DNA from: Takakia lepidozioides
Lineage: Eukaryota > Streptophyta > Takakiopsida > Takakiales > Takakiaceae
DNA length: 64,000 bases
NCBI GenBank assembly: GCA_030704615.1
Contig: CM060734.1
Coordinates: 58,110,042-58,174,041, forward strand
Direction of reading: 5' to 3'
The notes below the pieces were generated by a model. It searched no databases and was not told the origin of the DNA. It worked only from the letters and a program-made list of their open reading frames with translations. The translations under genes and the position numbers were made by a program. Each line of letters begins with the position of its first letter. The first letter of the stretch is position 1. Positions 1 through 10,729 of this stretch are shown piece by piece.

Positions 1-2140
1 AAGAGAAGCCCACACAGGTGGGAGATTCCAGCCATAACATGTTAACATCTGCAAAATTGGATTCCACAAAAGATGTTCTTACTAAAGAGTATTGTATGGA
101 GTTGATCATTAAATGCACTTCCTGTAGATAATCTGACAGTAGTTTGATTAGGGCCTGTATTGTGCAAAAGAGTACTACTAAGATGGCATTGTCAGGCATT
201 GGAACGCACATTTATAGAGGAGTCCAGAAACGGTCATAGAGTCCCCTATAGCACAATCAAAGAGCAGCCTATATGTAATATTCATATCTTACTCATACCA
301 TCTTCAAAAATTATGCTCCAACTTGTGGAGTGTGTGGGACAAATTTGTCGACAATCTTTGATCGATTCTGAGATTGGATTCCATTGTTATGTGCCGAAGA
401 GCAGAGACTTGAGCTTGTACCTCGGTCATAGGGCAGGATACATAAAGAGAGAGTTTGAGGTGATAGTAGAACCTTTGCAGGTCCAAGCATATTGCTTAAG
501 ATGAGTCACGCATAGACACACGCATAGACCAGTAGGGACGGTCTATCCAAGGACGGACTTCCAGAACGACTGGCACTTGCCGGTGATTTGACCGTCTCTC
601 ATGCTAAATGAACAGAAGCCAGCATCTTTCATCCGTGTGCTTACGAATGATTTTGGCGGGCTGGCCTGTGAGCGCGGGAGGGAGAGCAACAACCGCAGCA
701 GCGTGGCGATGGCGCTGCAGAGATGGCGGGTGCGGTTTAGGGTTTAGGGTCCACGATCGGCATGCTTCTCTGAAACCATGGAGGGGGATTCGCTGGATTA
801 GGATGGAGGATGATTTGTTGCGCGGATTCGCTTTGGCGGTGCTTGTGAGGGTTACATTGTCGTGTGCTGCTGTACGCTCGTGCTGGCATCCAATGATTTT
901 GCAAGGGGCGGTTCGTGGGCATCCAAGGTGAAGAGAAGACCTGAATGTTGCTAACTGTCACCAATTCAAGGGAGGTGTAGGTAAGTGGAGCTCTGTCACA
1001 TGTGAAGTGGGACATTTTTAGTCGGAGGGATCGATTCTGTAGCAGAGCTAAGTGGCGAGGGTATAGCGGAAGGGGAAATTGCTTACAGGGATAGATGGGA
1101 GCTGAAATTAATTGTTGCAGGCCAGGGGTGAGTCGCACAGGTGTGGAAAACTGAAAGTGAAAGTTCCTAACAATTTAGACCTCGTACTTTTGGGTTAGCC
1201 CATCATTGTGCTGACGGCTGGCTTGGACTTAGCCTTGGGCATGGTTTTGTGGTGTCCTGCATGTTTGTCAAGGTGCTAGCTGTGGCAGATAATCATGTTA
1301 TCTTTGTTGGTCCCTCCAGATGGGGTAGGGAGGCATTCTGCAGCGTCCCCTAATTCTGTTGTTTGTTGTGACTTGCTTCATGTGGGGAGTGGTTTATCTA
1401 GCCACTCTTGTTGTTGACTTTGTCTAATTCTCCATCTGGTATGGGTCTCCGAGTCGTAAGGTTATAAGGTTTGAGGTTTCTCACTTTGTACGGTTTTATG
1501 CACAAACATCATTTCTTAACCAGATATAGAGAGAAGCTGAAAGAGGAGAGAAAATCTAATGCTGCCGGACTTAACTATCTGGGTACATTCCGAATGTATT
1601 TAGTTGACTAAATCTGCACATGTATATTTGGCCTAAATATGGCCTGTTGGAGGGACCTCTTCTGATTCCTAGTGCCCTGATGGATGTAGGTACTCATGAA
1701 ATCAACAGGAGACAAACAACACTCCATTTTTGCATCAGAGGTGTTCCAGAGTACCACTGGCATATCTAAAGTGACATCCAATCCTATGGTAAACTCCAGC
1801 TCATTATACCAGCGCAAATAAATCAGCTATCGAGTCAAGTTTTCCCAGAACCACAATGGATTGCATGAACCAGAACCATGTGGCGGGGGGGGATGTTTTA
1901 AACCGAAAGCATTGTACCAGAAATCCAGTTGGATAGATTATCCTGCGAGGCTCGGCAACGATAAAATTGGCCTTGCACTGCAAAATATGCTATGCTGCTA
2001 TCTATTTTCCCGAATCATATCTTTGAATCAGGCACTTTCTTCAATGCGTTGCTGGAACTATGGAATTCCAATTCATTGTAAGCACTCAAATGCTTATTGA
2101 GTTTTACTTAGTTTTTGGCTTTAGTTTAATATTATTTTAC
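1..2140. other. No gene recognised; possible telo-box region
   Basis: I see no gene family here. Short open frames exist on both strands but none shows recognisable motifs. Two tandem TTTAGGG units lie near 735-750, just after a GC-rich stretch (about 650-730), and a short open frame follows. This resembles the 5' end of a plant housekeeping gene, but no conserved exon could be traced downstream. TTTAGGG pairs occur in many plant promoters, so they are weak evidence alone. Confidence 0.3.
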
Positions 2141-2605
2141 AGTTTTTTTTTTTTGGTTTTGTTTTGTTTTTGGTTTCCAAGGAAACACCAGCCCCAGCTA
2201 GTGGAGGGGAAAAATAAACCCCTTTTCTGAGCCATGGAGACATACCCATGGAGGCAGAGGGACAAACCCTAATATTATTCTATTGTTGTTTTTAGGTGAA
2301 TTTTTACCAACAACAATTTGGAGCTCCTCGAATTTCCGAGGAATTAAATTCGTATATAACAGCGCCCGCCCCACAACCCTATGACAATTCCACATTTGAT
2401 TTTTCAACCCTTCTTCCGAACATAACTAGTTGGTTTGGTGGGAAGTGCCAGTACGTATATCCAACCATACACCTAATACTCTCTGCAATGCTCCCCTCCC
2501 ATTCCAATGAGTCGTTCTCTAAACATAAAAGATTTGGGCTAACTTTTCCTTCATTGCGTAGAGGTTGATTATTTCACGGAATTGCATCGTAATCAGCTTT
2601 ATGAT

Positions 2606-2656
2606 TCTAGTGACCTATTCTGAGTCTGGAATATGACAGTGAAATAGGTCACTAGA
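2606..2656. repeat. Short inverted repeat (hairpin)
   Basis: The 14-base arm TCTAGTGACCTATT at 2606-2619 is repeated exactly inverted at 2643-2656, with a loop of about 23 bases. The core TCTAGTGAC is shared with the larger hairpin 45 bases further on. It could be a very short MITE-like element or a remnant of one. Confidence 0.7.
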
Positions 2657-2678
2657 ACTTAGCCCTAATCTTTTATGC

Positions 2679-2810
2679 AAGGGAACGACTAGTGACTAGA
2701 TTTCTAGTGACTATTACTGCAGGTAAGATGCCGGCGAACCTGAGGTAGGCCGAGCGTCAGTCAGCGGACATCGAACCTGCTGTAATAGTCACTAGAAAAC
2801 CCGTTCCCTA
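2679..2810. repeat. Inverted repeat element, MITE-like
   Basis: A 24-base arm at 2701-2724 pairs with 2775-2798 with two mismatches, both in CTGCAGGT/ACCTGCTG. An outer pair, AGGGAACG (2680-2687) and CGTTCCCT (2802-2809), extends the palindrome. The loop of about 50 bases is GC-rich, unlike the flanks. Size and structure fit a small foldback transposon. I see no clear target site duplication. Confidence 0.65.
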
Positions 2811-5800
2811 TTATGAAAATCTTTTTTAGTTGTATTATGTTAGAAGTATATTTATAAAATATAAATAAAATATTCAGTTTCGTTAAACCTTCCGTTAAAC
2901 CAGACTGCCCCAAATGTTTTTTAATATATGATCATCTTTTTGTATGTACAAAAAAACAAAAACAAAAACAGTAATGCACAATTAAATCACTAGGTGATAC
3001 ACAGCAAGATGATGGATGATGGGTCCAAAGCCATTATTGTTGGATGTTGTCCATTATAGCTTGTGTCCAGCTATGAATTGGGGGTTACTGAACTGATCGG
3101 GCACCGTGAATATTTGGGGGCTTTCCAGTCTTTGGATTTGTACAACCGAGAACAATGTTTTCTTTTTCTTAAGAACATATTCTGGTTGAAACTAATACTC
3201 CATAATCTATGCTTACTAGTGTACAAAATAATTTTATAGCCAATCAGATATATGCTATAGTGCTAATAAACTGGAAAACAAACATGGACTCTTTCTGAAT
3301 CAAGTGTACCTTTAATATAGTATTTATTTATTGATTGATTAAAATCGATATTCTGGAAGCAATGTGGGACTGTGACAGGATCTGTGCAAATATCACTTAC
3401 ATTCAATGCTACATCACCAAGTTTTGTTGGGAGAGGTTTTTATATGTAATAGGGGCGACATTCGCATTAATTTCAGGTTCATGACATAAAGTAAATAACT
3501 ATAACTATAACTATGATATATGATATATGCTATCTTATTATAAATCATACGATTACATTAAATATCATGCATGAATATAAAATTATCACTATATTCTTTC
3601 ATTCTATTTCAAAATATAATATACAAACGCGTGATTTTACGTTTGGTGTATGCAGTAATTATGTTACTTGTTTTTGTTGCGCAAATGAGAAAGGTGCGTC
3701 CACCACATCATAAGAATAATTTAGATTTATGTTACCATTTCTCACATACGAATTTTCAAATGAAAGTATGTGAAATAGGAATCTACACTAAATATTGTAG
3801 ATGATACAAATGATAAACGAAGTGAACAAAATTGTGTTTAAATCCTTGCAACACAAATGCATTTTTGCTTTTTTTTTTGCTTTTTTTTTTTTTTTTTTTT
3901 TTTGGCAGAAAATACCCCTTTTACAAAAAGAGAGAAAGAAATAAATCCCCCAAAGAACTATAGAGAAAAATACACACCCAAATGTAAGGGCGAACCCATG
4001 ACACAATACTAAAAAATGTGGATGTATAACAAACACTATGGAAACCAATTGAAGAACTGGTATCATATTTGTTCACCTAAATACATTCGTACTAAAGAGA
4101 GATAGAAGACTCCGGCCAGAGCTGCCCTAACTAAGAGCCACTTCACCTTGCGGCTACTGCTCCCTTTTGGGGGTAGGCCCTATATAAAGAACTCAAACAG
4201 AATTTACTTTCAACTAAAACTCACTTTAAGAATAAGAACTCAACTTAACAAAATTTAAAGCTACATGTCATTGTCAGAATCCTTATAATAATAGAAACAA
4301 ACTGTCAAAAGAATCGAAAATGATATTGAGGGCCCAGCCTTGCCCAAATGCATCAAAGTTGTATATGATAAATAAATAAATAACGATAGTACAGAGTATG
4401 AGACTAATATAATAAAAATAAAACTTTCCTTAGCATACCACAAAATTATCTAGTGTCAGACTCTGTTAGACAACTATCAACATAAAGAGATTCAACCTGG
4501 AATTATATTCTAACAATACGGATATTTAAAATAAAATAGTATTATTATATAAATTAAAATTTTAGTATTAATTTTAAAACTACTTTAAGAAACCATTCAA
4601 ACAAAACTATGTGGGAGTCTGGAGAACACTAGGAATAATGTGAGAACTTAATGCACACGTGCAATCTCTGACAACAATCTCTGACAAGACAAAGAGTGTA
4701 ACTTAGGTCTACACTCGAGTCGTGGTCACACTGGGCTACATAGTGTAAACTCCACTTGACGGGGAGTGTGCATCCACTGGGGGTTATGGCTTACCTGGAA
4801 AGAGGGTTTACATGGAGGGAGTGTAATTTTACGCATCACATTTGGTCTCGAAATTTTGACTAATAAGTATAGAATGGGCTATGAGGAGTTTATACACAAA
4901 ACACAGGGTGACACTACCTAGGGTCACACCAACCTGGGATTACACTAGCTGCAGTTACACAAACCCACTGTTACATTAGCCCGAGTTACACTAGCCACCC
5001 ATCAAAAATTAAACCCGCCTCCTCGCTGTCTACCTATACTGGCATCATTCACCGCTATTAACACCCACTTGCATTCTAATATATTTAATGGTGAATCGGG
5101 GGTACAAGGGGGTGGGGAGGATTTGACAGGGACCCCGCGGAGGCTGCCTGAAATCCTATGAAAGAAAGTACCGTCAGATTGCACACATGCATTAAGTTCC
5201 TATGTTATTCCTATTGTTTTCCAATTATGTCAAACTATTTAAATAGTATCAATTTTTATTTTATGTTTTCAAAAAAGGAAACCTGGGAGCGACCTTCTTG
5301 TGAAATATTGAATGGCCCATTTCATTCTGAGGTTTTGCCCTAAACAATGACAGAAGGATACTAAAGGCGATGAGTATGACCATGAAGACAATACGTCAGT
5401 GGATAGTTTATCTACATCAAACAAAACTCGAGACAAAAATGAAAATCTACACAAAAACCAAAAATCAAATAAAATTGAGTCAGATTCTGATGATGATGAT
5501 GATGAGGATGATGATGAGGACTCCAATAATATGGCGATGAAAAAATACTAAAAAATGTAGTTTAGTGGTTATATTGAGCTAACAATTGATAAATTGATTA
5601 TATGTATTATGATAGGTTCAAAGTATCAATAGAATACTATTTTTTAATGTAACATAAGGTTACTAGATCTGTTTCTTTAAATAGAATAACATATAGATAT
5701 ATTATTTTATTTCATATACTAATATGAAATGGGCGGAATATTATACAATATCAACCAGAAAAAATATTCAACTATAAATAAGCAAATAGATAAATCTATA

Positions 5801-6225
5801 GTTCTAAAAACATCTTACACTAGTGCATATTATTGGGGTTCCATATTATTGCGTGTAATTTTTTAATTTATTCATTTATTTGGATTTATGTAGTGGATAA
5901 GTCAGAGTAAGAATAAATAATATAACCGGATGCATGGTTTTTATTTATTCATATTCTTACCTGCATAAGAATTAGTTTTTGGATTTATCTTTATCATTAC
6001 TCCTAATGAGCAAAATGGTTTGCATATATCCTCTGACAAATAACTGTATTTAGGAAGCATTGTTTTTTCTTTTCTTCAATTTTCAATATTTGCTGGTGGG
6101 GCCACCTGCCTATTCTACCCAATGTCTATTTGACAATGATGTCGTGCACCTAAGCATCGTGCCACAACATACATCATTGTCCACCACACATTCTAATCAC
6201 ACAATCCTAGAAAGCTATGCCACAA

Positions 6226-6777
6226 TGATAAGAGATGAAAAATGAGAGAAGTGGAAGACAATGAATTCTCTCAAGCATGAAGCAATCACACTAAGAACAA
6301 GCCCTAGTCCTTCCAAGTGAAATCCATTCTATCACATAAACTAAGTCAAGCCAAGGGCACCTTTGCTAAAGGAATCCACCCTACAAAGCCCTCAATACAC
6401 TCCTTCTCAATACCTAGAGCTATAGAGGTGAAAGAGGCTTATGGAGGCTCAACTACAAGAAGATGAGCTCTCCTCCACACTCACAAGGGGAAAACCATCA
6501 TCATGTCCCAAGTGAGGTTTGACACCTCACTTGGCATATGAGACCAAATGAAGTCCCAACACCAAAAAAAATACAAATATAAATATCCAAAATGTCCTAG
6601 TTAACTAGAAGTAGGTAATTCTAGTTACTACATCGCTGTCCAAAACCACACAACACACATGTGCACACCACACACTAGTATACCACTAGTCCATCACTAG
6701 TCCAACCACTAGGCTACAACTAGTCAGTCACTAGGCTGCCACTATGCTGCCCACTATGGCAGTCACTAGTCCACACA
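6226..6777 (-). repeat. Diverged LTR, tandem to the 3' LTR
   Basis: This block has the same order of landmarks as the next LTR (6779-7284) but is clearly older. It starts TGATAAG and ends CACACA. It contains a diverged GTCAAGCCAAG block and the ACTAGT-rich U3 block. The last 140 or so bases are nearly identical to 7139-7284. It lies head to tail against the next LTR with one base between them. It is either a solo LTR of an earlier related insertion or the outer copy of a tandem array. Confidence 0.6.
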
Positions 6778-6778
6778 A

Positions 6779-7284
6779 TGATAAAGAAGAAGAATACAAG
6801 CACAAGCTCATGCGAGGTCACAAAGCTGAAGCATAAACTCATGCATATATAACCTCATCACTCAAATATAAGTCAAGCCAAGTGCACCCCACGCCATGGG
6901 GAATCCACACTACGGCGCCATAGCTAGGCGCCGTGAGGCTCAACTCGAGAAAGATGAGCCTCCCGCGCTTGCCGTGAAGATAACCACTCCAGGGCCTAAA
7001 TCTGCCTTGACCCTTGGATTGACACTTGGGCCAATCCTAAATGTCAATATGTAAAAGCTAGCTATTTCCTAGCTAGTTTCACACTAGTGGTAAAATAACT
7101 TGACAGCTGTCGTGCGCATACATATCGCTACACAACTACATCGCTATCCAAAACCACACAACACATGTGCACACCACACACTAGTATACCACTAGTCCAG
7201 CCACTAGTCCAACCACTAGGCTACAACTAGTCAGTCACTAGGCTACCACTATGCTGCCCACTATGGCAGTCACTAGTCCACACA
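6779..7284 (-). repeat. 3' LTR of the methyltransferase-bearing Ty3/gypsy element
   Basis: On the plus strand the LTR starts TGATAAAG and ends CCACACA, giving TG...CA ends. About 320 bases of it match 17348-17666, which places that copy at the other end of the element. In element sense its U3 carries many ACTAGT/CACTAG motifs. The junction with the internal region is preceded, in element sense, by a G-rich tract. An alternative outer boundary at TGTCAAG (plus-strand 7105) is possible, because the copies at 17666 and 55699 both break near it. Confidence 0.7.
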
Positions 7285-7301
7285 ATTGCCCCCCTAGCTG
7301 G
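7285..7301 (-). other. Polypurine tract candidate
   Basis: In element sense (minus strand) this reads CTAGGGGGGCAAT and directly abuts the TG start of the 3' LTR. A G-rich tract at this place is where plus-strand DNA synthesis of an LTR retrotransposon is primed. Its position supports the longer LTR definition. Confidence 0.55.
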
Positions 7302-7553
7302 TGCTTGGGTCCCTCTAAGTCCAGGTAGCCACAAGATGTGATAGTGACCATAGCCTCACTAAGTTCTCTACCACTGTCCCTACTACACTCACACTCGATA
7401 CATCAAGAGGTCGGGTGCAAGAGTTGCCCCATCGTTAGTCGCTGTCTTGCAACCTGTGAACTTGAGCCCGGGATCTCGTGTATTGACTCCTATGAGTTTG
7501 GCCTCCCATGTCTTCTTAGTTGCCTCTAATCATGTCCACTGCCACTATCCCAA

Positions 7554-7691
7554 GCAGTATGGACATAACCAATCTCCATCAGGAACCCTCGACTCAAGAG
7601 GTGGTGTCAAGCATCCCATATGCCAACCTCTTTAGCATCGATCACACACCAGCATGGTGGCTGCCCCTTTGGCAGACTCACAGAGCATGCA
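7554..7691 (-). pseudogene. PHD finger at the integrase C-terminus
   Basis: Translated in the integrase C-terminal frame, this stretch has the full C4HC3 pattern: C-x2-C, 11 residues, C-x2-C, 4 residues, H-x2-C, 14 residues, C-x2-C. A tryptophan lies two residues before the seventh cysteine, as in canonical PHD fingers. Landmarks are CMLC, CDRC, HMGC and CPYC. PHD fingers read the histone H3 tail, so here it may steer integration or bind the element's own chromatin (inference). One TAA stop lies just after CDRC where CAA (Gln) is expected, so the copy is broken. The finger replaces the chromodomain usual at this place in chromoviruses. Confidence 0.85.
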
Positions 7692-8800
7692 CCTCAAACC
7701 TGCAGGTACCACTGCCAAGTTTGGATCAACTCTGCCATCGACATTGGAAAGGTGACATGGCGCACAATTACGCACATGGTCTTTCCAAGTCATGCCATCC
7801 CGACCCTCCAAGATCAGGATTCCTGAGGGCAACACATCTCGAACCCTCAGAATAACACGTCCTGAAGTGACATCTAGGGTCGTAGGAGCAGTGTGCTGCA
7901 AATAAACATAGTCAACAGGGCTAAACCTCTGAACCCCAGGACGATATCCTCCACCACGTATAGTGGCATACCTCAATGTATCACGGTGTTATGCAATGGT
8001 AAGGTTCTCAAAAGCCATGGGCCTGACTTTCTTGAACAACTCTGCACGCTGATCACATACATGTACCCACACGTCCGGATCGTCAAGGTTAAGGACTTGA
8101 GCAGTGTCCCTACGAATGGCTGCAGGCAAATCCGGCTCTCGGCCAAAGAGAAGGAAATATGGTGAGAAGGAGGCAAGTGATGCTTGTTTGCTGAACCTGT
8201 AGCCCATGGCTAACCAAGGCACCTAAAGATCCCAATCTCCTAGGTGTCCCTTCTGCAAGCCATACTTGCGCAAACCCCTCTTCACCGTCTGAACAACTCT
8301 CTCTTCCAAGCCATCGGCCTCAGGATGATCCTGAGAAGTGGTGCGGTGGTCTATCAAGGCTTTATCACACAAAACCTGAAATTCCCCCAAGAACTCTCTC
8401 CCTTGGTCCGTGAGTACCTCAGCTGGAGCACCGAATCGGCTAAGCACACGATCCAAGAATGCATACGCAGCCCCCTCACTAGCCTTGTCAGGCAATGGAA
8501 CCAACTCAATCCACTTGGAGAAGTGCTCCACCATCACCAACACATATCTGTGGTGGCGCATAGTCAGTGACAACGGTCCTGCGAAGTCAAGACTCCACCT
8601 GTAGCCCAACCCCATGATTGGTAAAGGATGCAACTGTGGTGTAAGGGCGTTGAATGAAGCACGCACCCTATTACACACCATGCACCTAGCCACGAACTGT
8701 TGCACCTCTGTATGCATACCACGTCACCAATACTGCCCCTGCAGTAAACTGTGAGTCGCACTCCAAAATGCCCCAACTCCTCATGGGCACGCTGTGTTGG
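7692..8800 (-). pseudogene. Integrase of the MTase-bearing Ty3/gypsy element, broken
   Basis: The integrase would insert the cDNA into host DNA. In order: a zinc-binding region (GHFG near 8790 and CMVC near 8680), then the catalytic core with D at 8586-8588 (SLDFAG), D at 8406-8408 (LTDQG) and E 35 residues later (EERVV). A C-terminal domain with VDYVYLQ follows, leading into the PHD finger. Breaks: a TGA near 8730 where TGG is expected, a TAG at about 8223 (CAG expected), and frame changes near 8790 and between about 7990 and 7976. The near-identical remnant at 17667-18580 confirms the family. Confidence 0.85.
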
Positions 8801-9169
8801 GTGAGGCACGATCCTCACCCGACCATCCTCCCACACTCGAAGCAGGTGTATCCCCTCCCACTTGAATCTCTTGGCTCGTTGTAGGATCCGATCCCTCTCC
8901 TTGGCAGTCACAGTGTCTGTCGTATCTCCCGTGCGGAGGTAGTCCAACACAGCCAAATCCTCATGTGTATCTCTGGCACCACCTGGCTCATCACTAGCCT
9001 CAGGGTCCTTAGACACTCCATCTATAGTCATCCCTGTTGTAGGTCCAACCTGACCTCTCGATGCCAATATACACAAAAATGCAGATGCCTGCCATCCCGG
9101 CACCATCTCCTCGTCCGTCTCACCATGCCACCAAGCTCCAGTGTCATCCTGCTGGCTCGTGCATGGATT

Positions 9170-9540
9170 GCGACTCAATCCATCCGCATCCCGATTGACC
9201 AAACCCGGTCGATGCACAACTTGAAAGTCATACTCCTGGAGTATGAGTGTCCACCGTGCAAGCTTCCCTGTAAGCTTGTCTGACTCCATCAACCACTTGA
9301 GTGGCTGGTGATCCGTGACAAGAGTGAAGAGATTGCCGTATAGATAGCACCTGAAGTGTGCCACGGCCCACACCGCAGCTAAGCACTCTCCCTCATATGA
9401 GCTGTACTTAGCCTCTGCAGCATTGTTCGAGCGGCTAGCATAAGCCACTACGAACTCTTTTCCCTCATCATCCACCTATGAGAGCACCGCTCCAAGCCCC
9501 AGCATGCTCCAATCCATATGCAGCTGAAATGGACGCCCCC
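9170..9540 (-). pseudogene. RNase H domain of the Ty3/gypsy element
   Basis: The RNase H removes RNA from the RNA-DNA hybrid during reverse transcription. Visible are the first strand with LHMDWS (usually HTDAS), then AYASR, YEGECLA with the catalytic Glu, TDHQPLKWL, and the closing HRPG...NRDADGLSR that marks the end of Ty3/gypsy RNase H. An in-frame TAG at about 9476 stands where a Gln codon is expected. About 370 bases of connection sequence (8801-9170) lead to the integrase in the same frame. Confidence 0.85.
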
Positions 9541-10390
9541 TGATAGGTCGTCTCAGGATAGGCGCCGAGGTCAACCTCACCTTGAGCTCCTGAAAAGCTC
9601 GTTCATGTTCATCTTCCCACTGCCACTCCTGGTCCACCTTGGTCAGCTTGGTTAGAGCCTTTGCAATAGCACTAAATCCATTGACAAACCGTCTATAATA
9701 GTTTGCCAACCCCATGAAAGCTCGAACTCGGCTCACATCCGTGGGGCGTGGAATTTGTGCAATGGCCTCTACCTTAGTCTGATGTTCCCCCAATCCTCCA
9801 GGATATATCATGTGACCCAGATACTCAATCTGGTTGTGGAAAAACTTGCACTTCCCCGGGTGTAACTTCAATCCGTGCGCTCTCAAGCGCTCCAATACCA
9901 CCTGAAGGTGTCTCTCGTGCTCCTCCACTGTGCTAAAGACCTTAGCATGCCGCATGGCATCAAAGATCTCGTCCGGTGTGGGCATGACATACTTATCGGA
10001 CTTGGTCTGACGATTTACAGGCCGGTAATCATCGCACATACGTCTCTCCGTCCAATTGCCATAGACATCCTTCTTGGCTGGCATCACTGTGACTGAAGCA
10101 TACTCTCCACCAGAGAGCTCCACCAAACCTGCCTCCCAGAGATCTTGAGTCCTCATCTGAATCAAAGACCTCTCCATGTCACTGTATCTATAGGGTCTCC
10201 GAAAGATTGGCGTGTCAGTGGCTAACTCAATACGGATCTCTTGACCCTTCAGTGCTCCCAAATCCTTCAAACTGAAGGCAAAGCAATTCGTATAAGCCCT
10301 TCGGAACCGCCGTATACGTTGTCTCTCTCCTCCGGTAACAATGGGTCCAATGTCAGGCTCCCAATTGTCCTCCGTAACTGCAACCTTCAA
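9541..10390 (-). pseudogene. Reverse transcriptase, catalytic core deleted
   Basis: The frame shows typical Ty3/gypsy RT landmarks: RRPYRYS, KKDVYGNWTERRMCDDYRPVN (split here by two substitutions), MPTPDEIFDAM, then KVFST joined directly to EEHERHLQVVLERL, followed by KCKFF, EYLGH and GLANYYRRFV. Between KVFST and EEHERHL about 75 residues are missing compared with the chromovirus RT at 62.4-64.0 kb. The missing part includes the catalytic YxDD box. The frame stays open across the junction at about 9928, so this is a clean in-frame deletion. Without YxDD the copy cannot make cDNA by itself. Confidence 0.88.
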
Positions 10391-10729
10391 TCTAGTGGGC
10401 TTAGAGGTAGAGGACGCGTCCAGTGGTTGCTATGTTGCAACCTCTTGAGCAGTAATCCCTACCTGCTCAGTCAGTGACAATGCCTCATCCTGCCCCATCA
10501 TCTCATCCTCGAGGACTTCCTCCACCCGAGAAAAATCCCTAACCTCATCCATCACCGCCACCTTGGCTGCCAACTCCCTCTGAACCTCGAGCACCTCCCA
10601 CGTGTGCCGGGATGCCTGCACCCCGTGGTCCTCACCGGCTTACCCCCACTCACTGTCTGTACCGTCTCGGTAGGCAGAGAGACCATCGAGGGAAGTGTAC
10701 TCCGCACTCTGCATTGCTCAGCCATAGCC
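10391..10729 (-). pseudogene. Linker between methyltransferase and reverse transcriptase
   Basis: The open frame at 10430-10621 is acidic (VEEVLEDEMMGQDEALS) and is in frame with the RT apart from one TAG at about 10430. The methyltransferase frame overlaps its start but is shifted by one base, so a frameshift lies around 10560-10640. I recognise no domain; it is probably a spacer of the polyprotein. Confidence 0.5.

Larger units (their letters stand above)
2141..6225. other. AT-rich intergenic DNA without a recognised gene
   Basis: No protein family is recognisable. The stretch holds two inverted repeats (2606-2810, listed separately), a poly-T tract around 3871-3903, a GAT/GAG trinucleotide repeat around 5488-5520, and long AT-rich stretches. 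The 92-residue minus-strand frame over the poly-T is mostly a poly-lysine translation of the tract, and the serine-rich frame at 5269-5526 is the translation of the trinucleotide repeat. Neither looks like a gene. Confidence 0.5.

Noticed and set aside
735-750. Telomere remnant
   Set aside because: Only two TTTAGGG units; more likely a promoter-type telo-box or chance.
3788-4066. Minus-strand frame with a lysine run
   Set aside because: It is the translation of a poly-T tract in AT-rich DNA with no domain.
5269-5526. Serine-rich minus-strand frame
   Set aside because: Its N-terminal half is the translation of a trinucleotide repeat.
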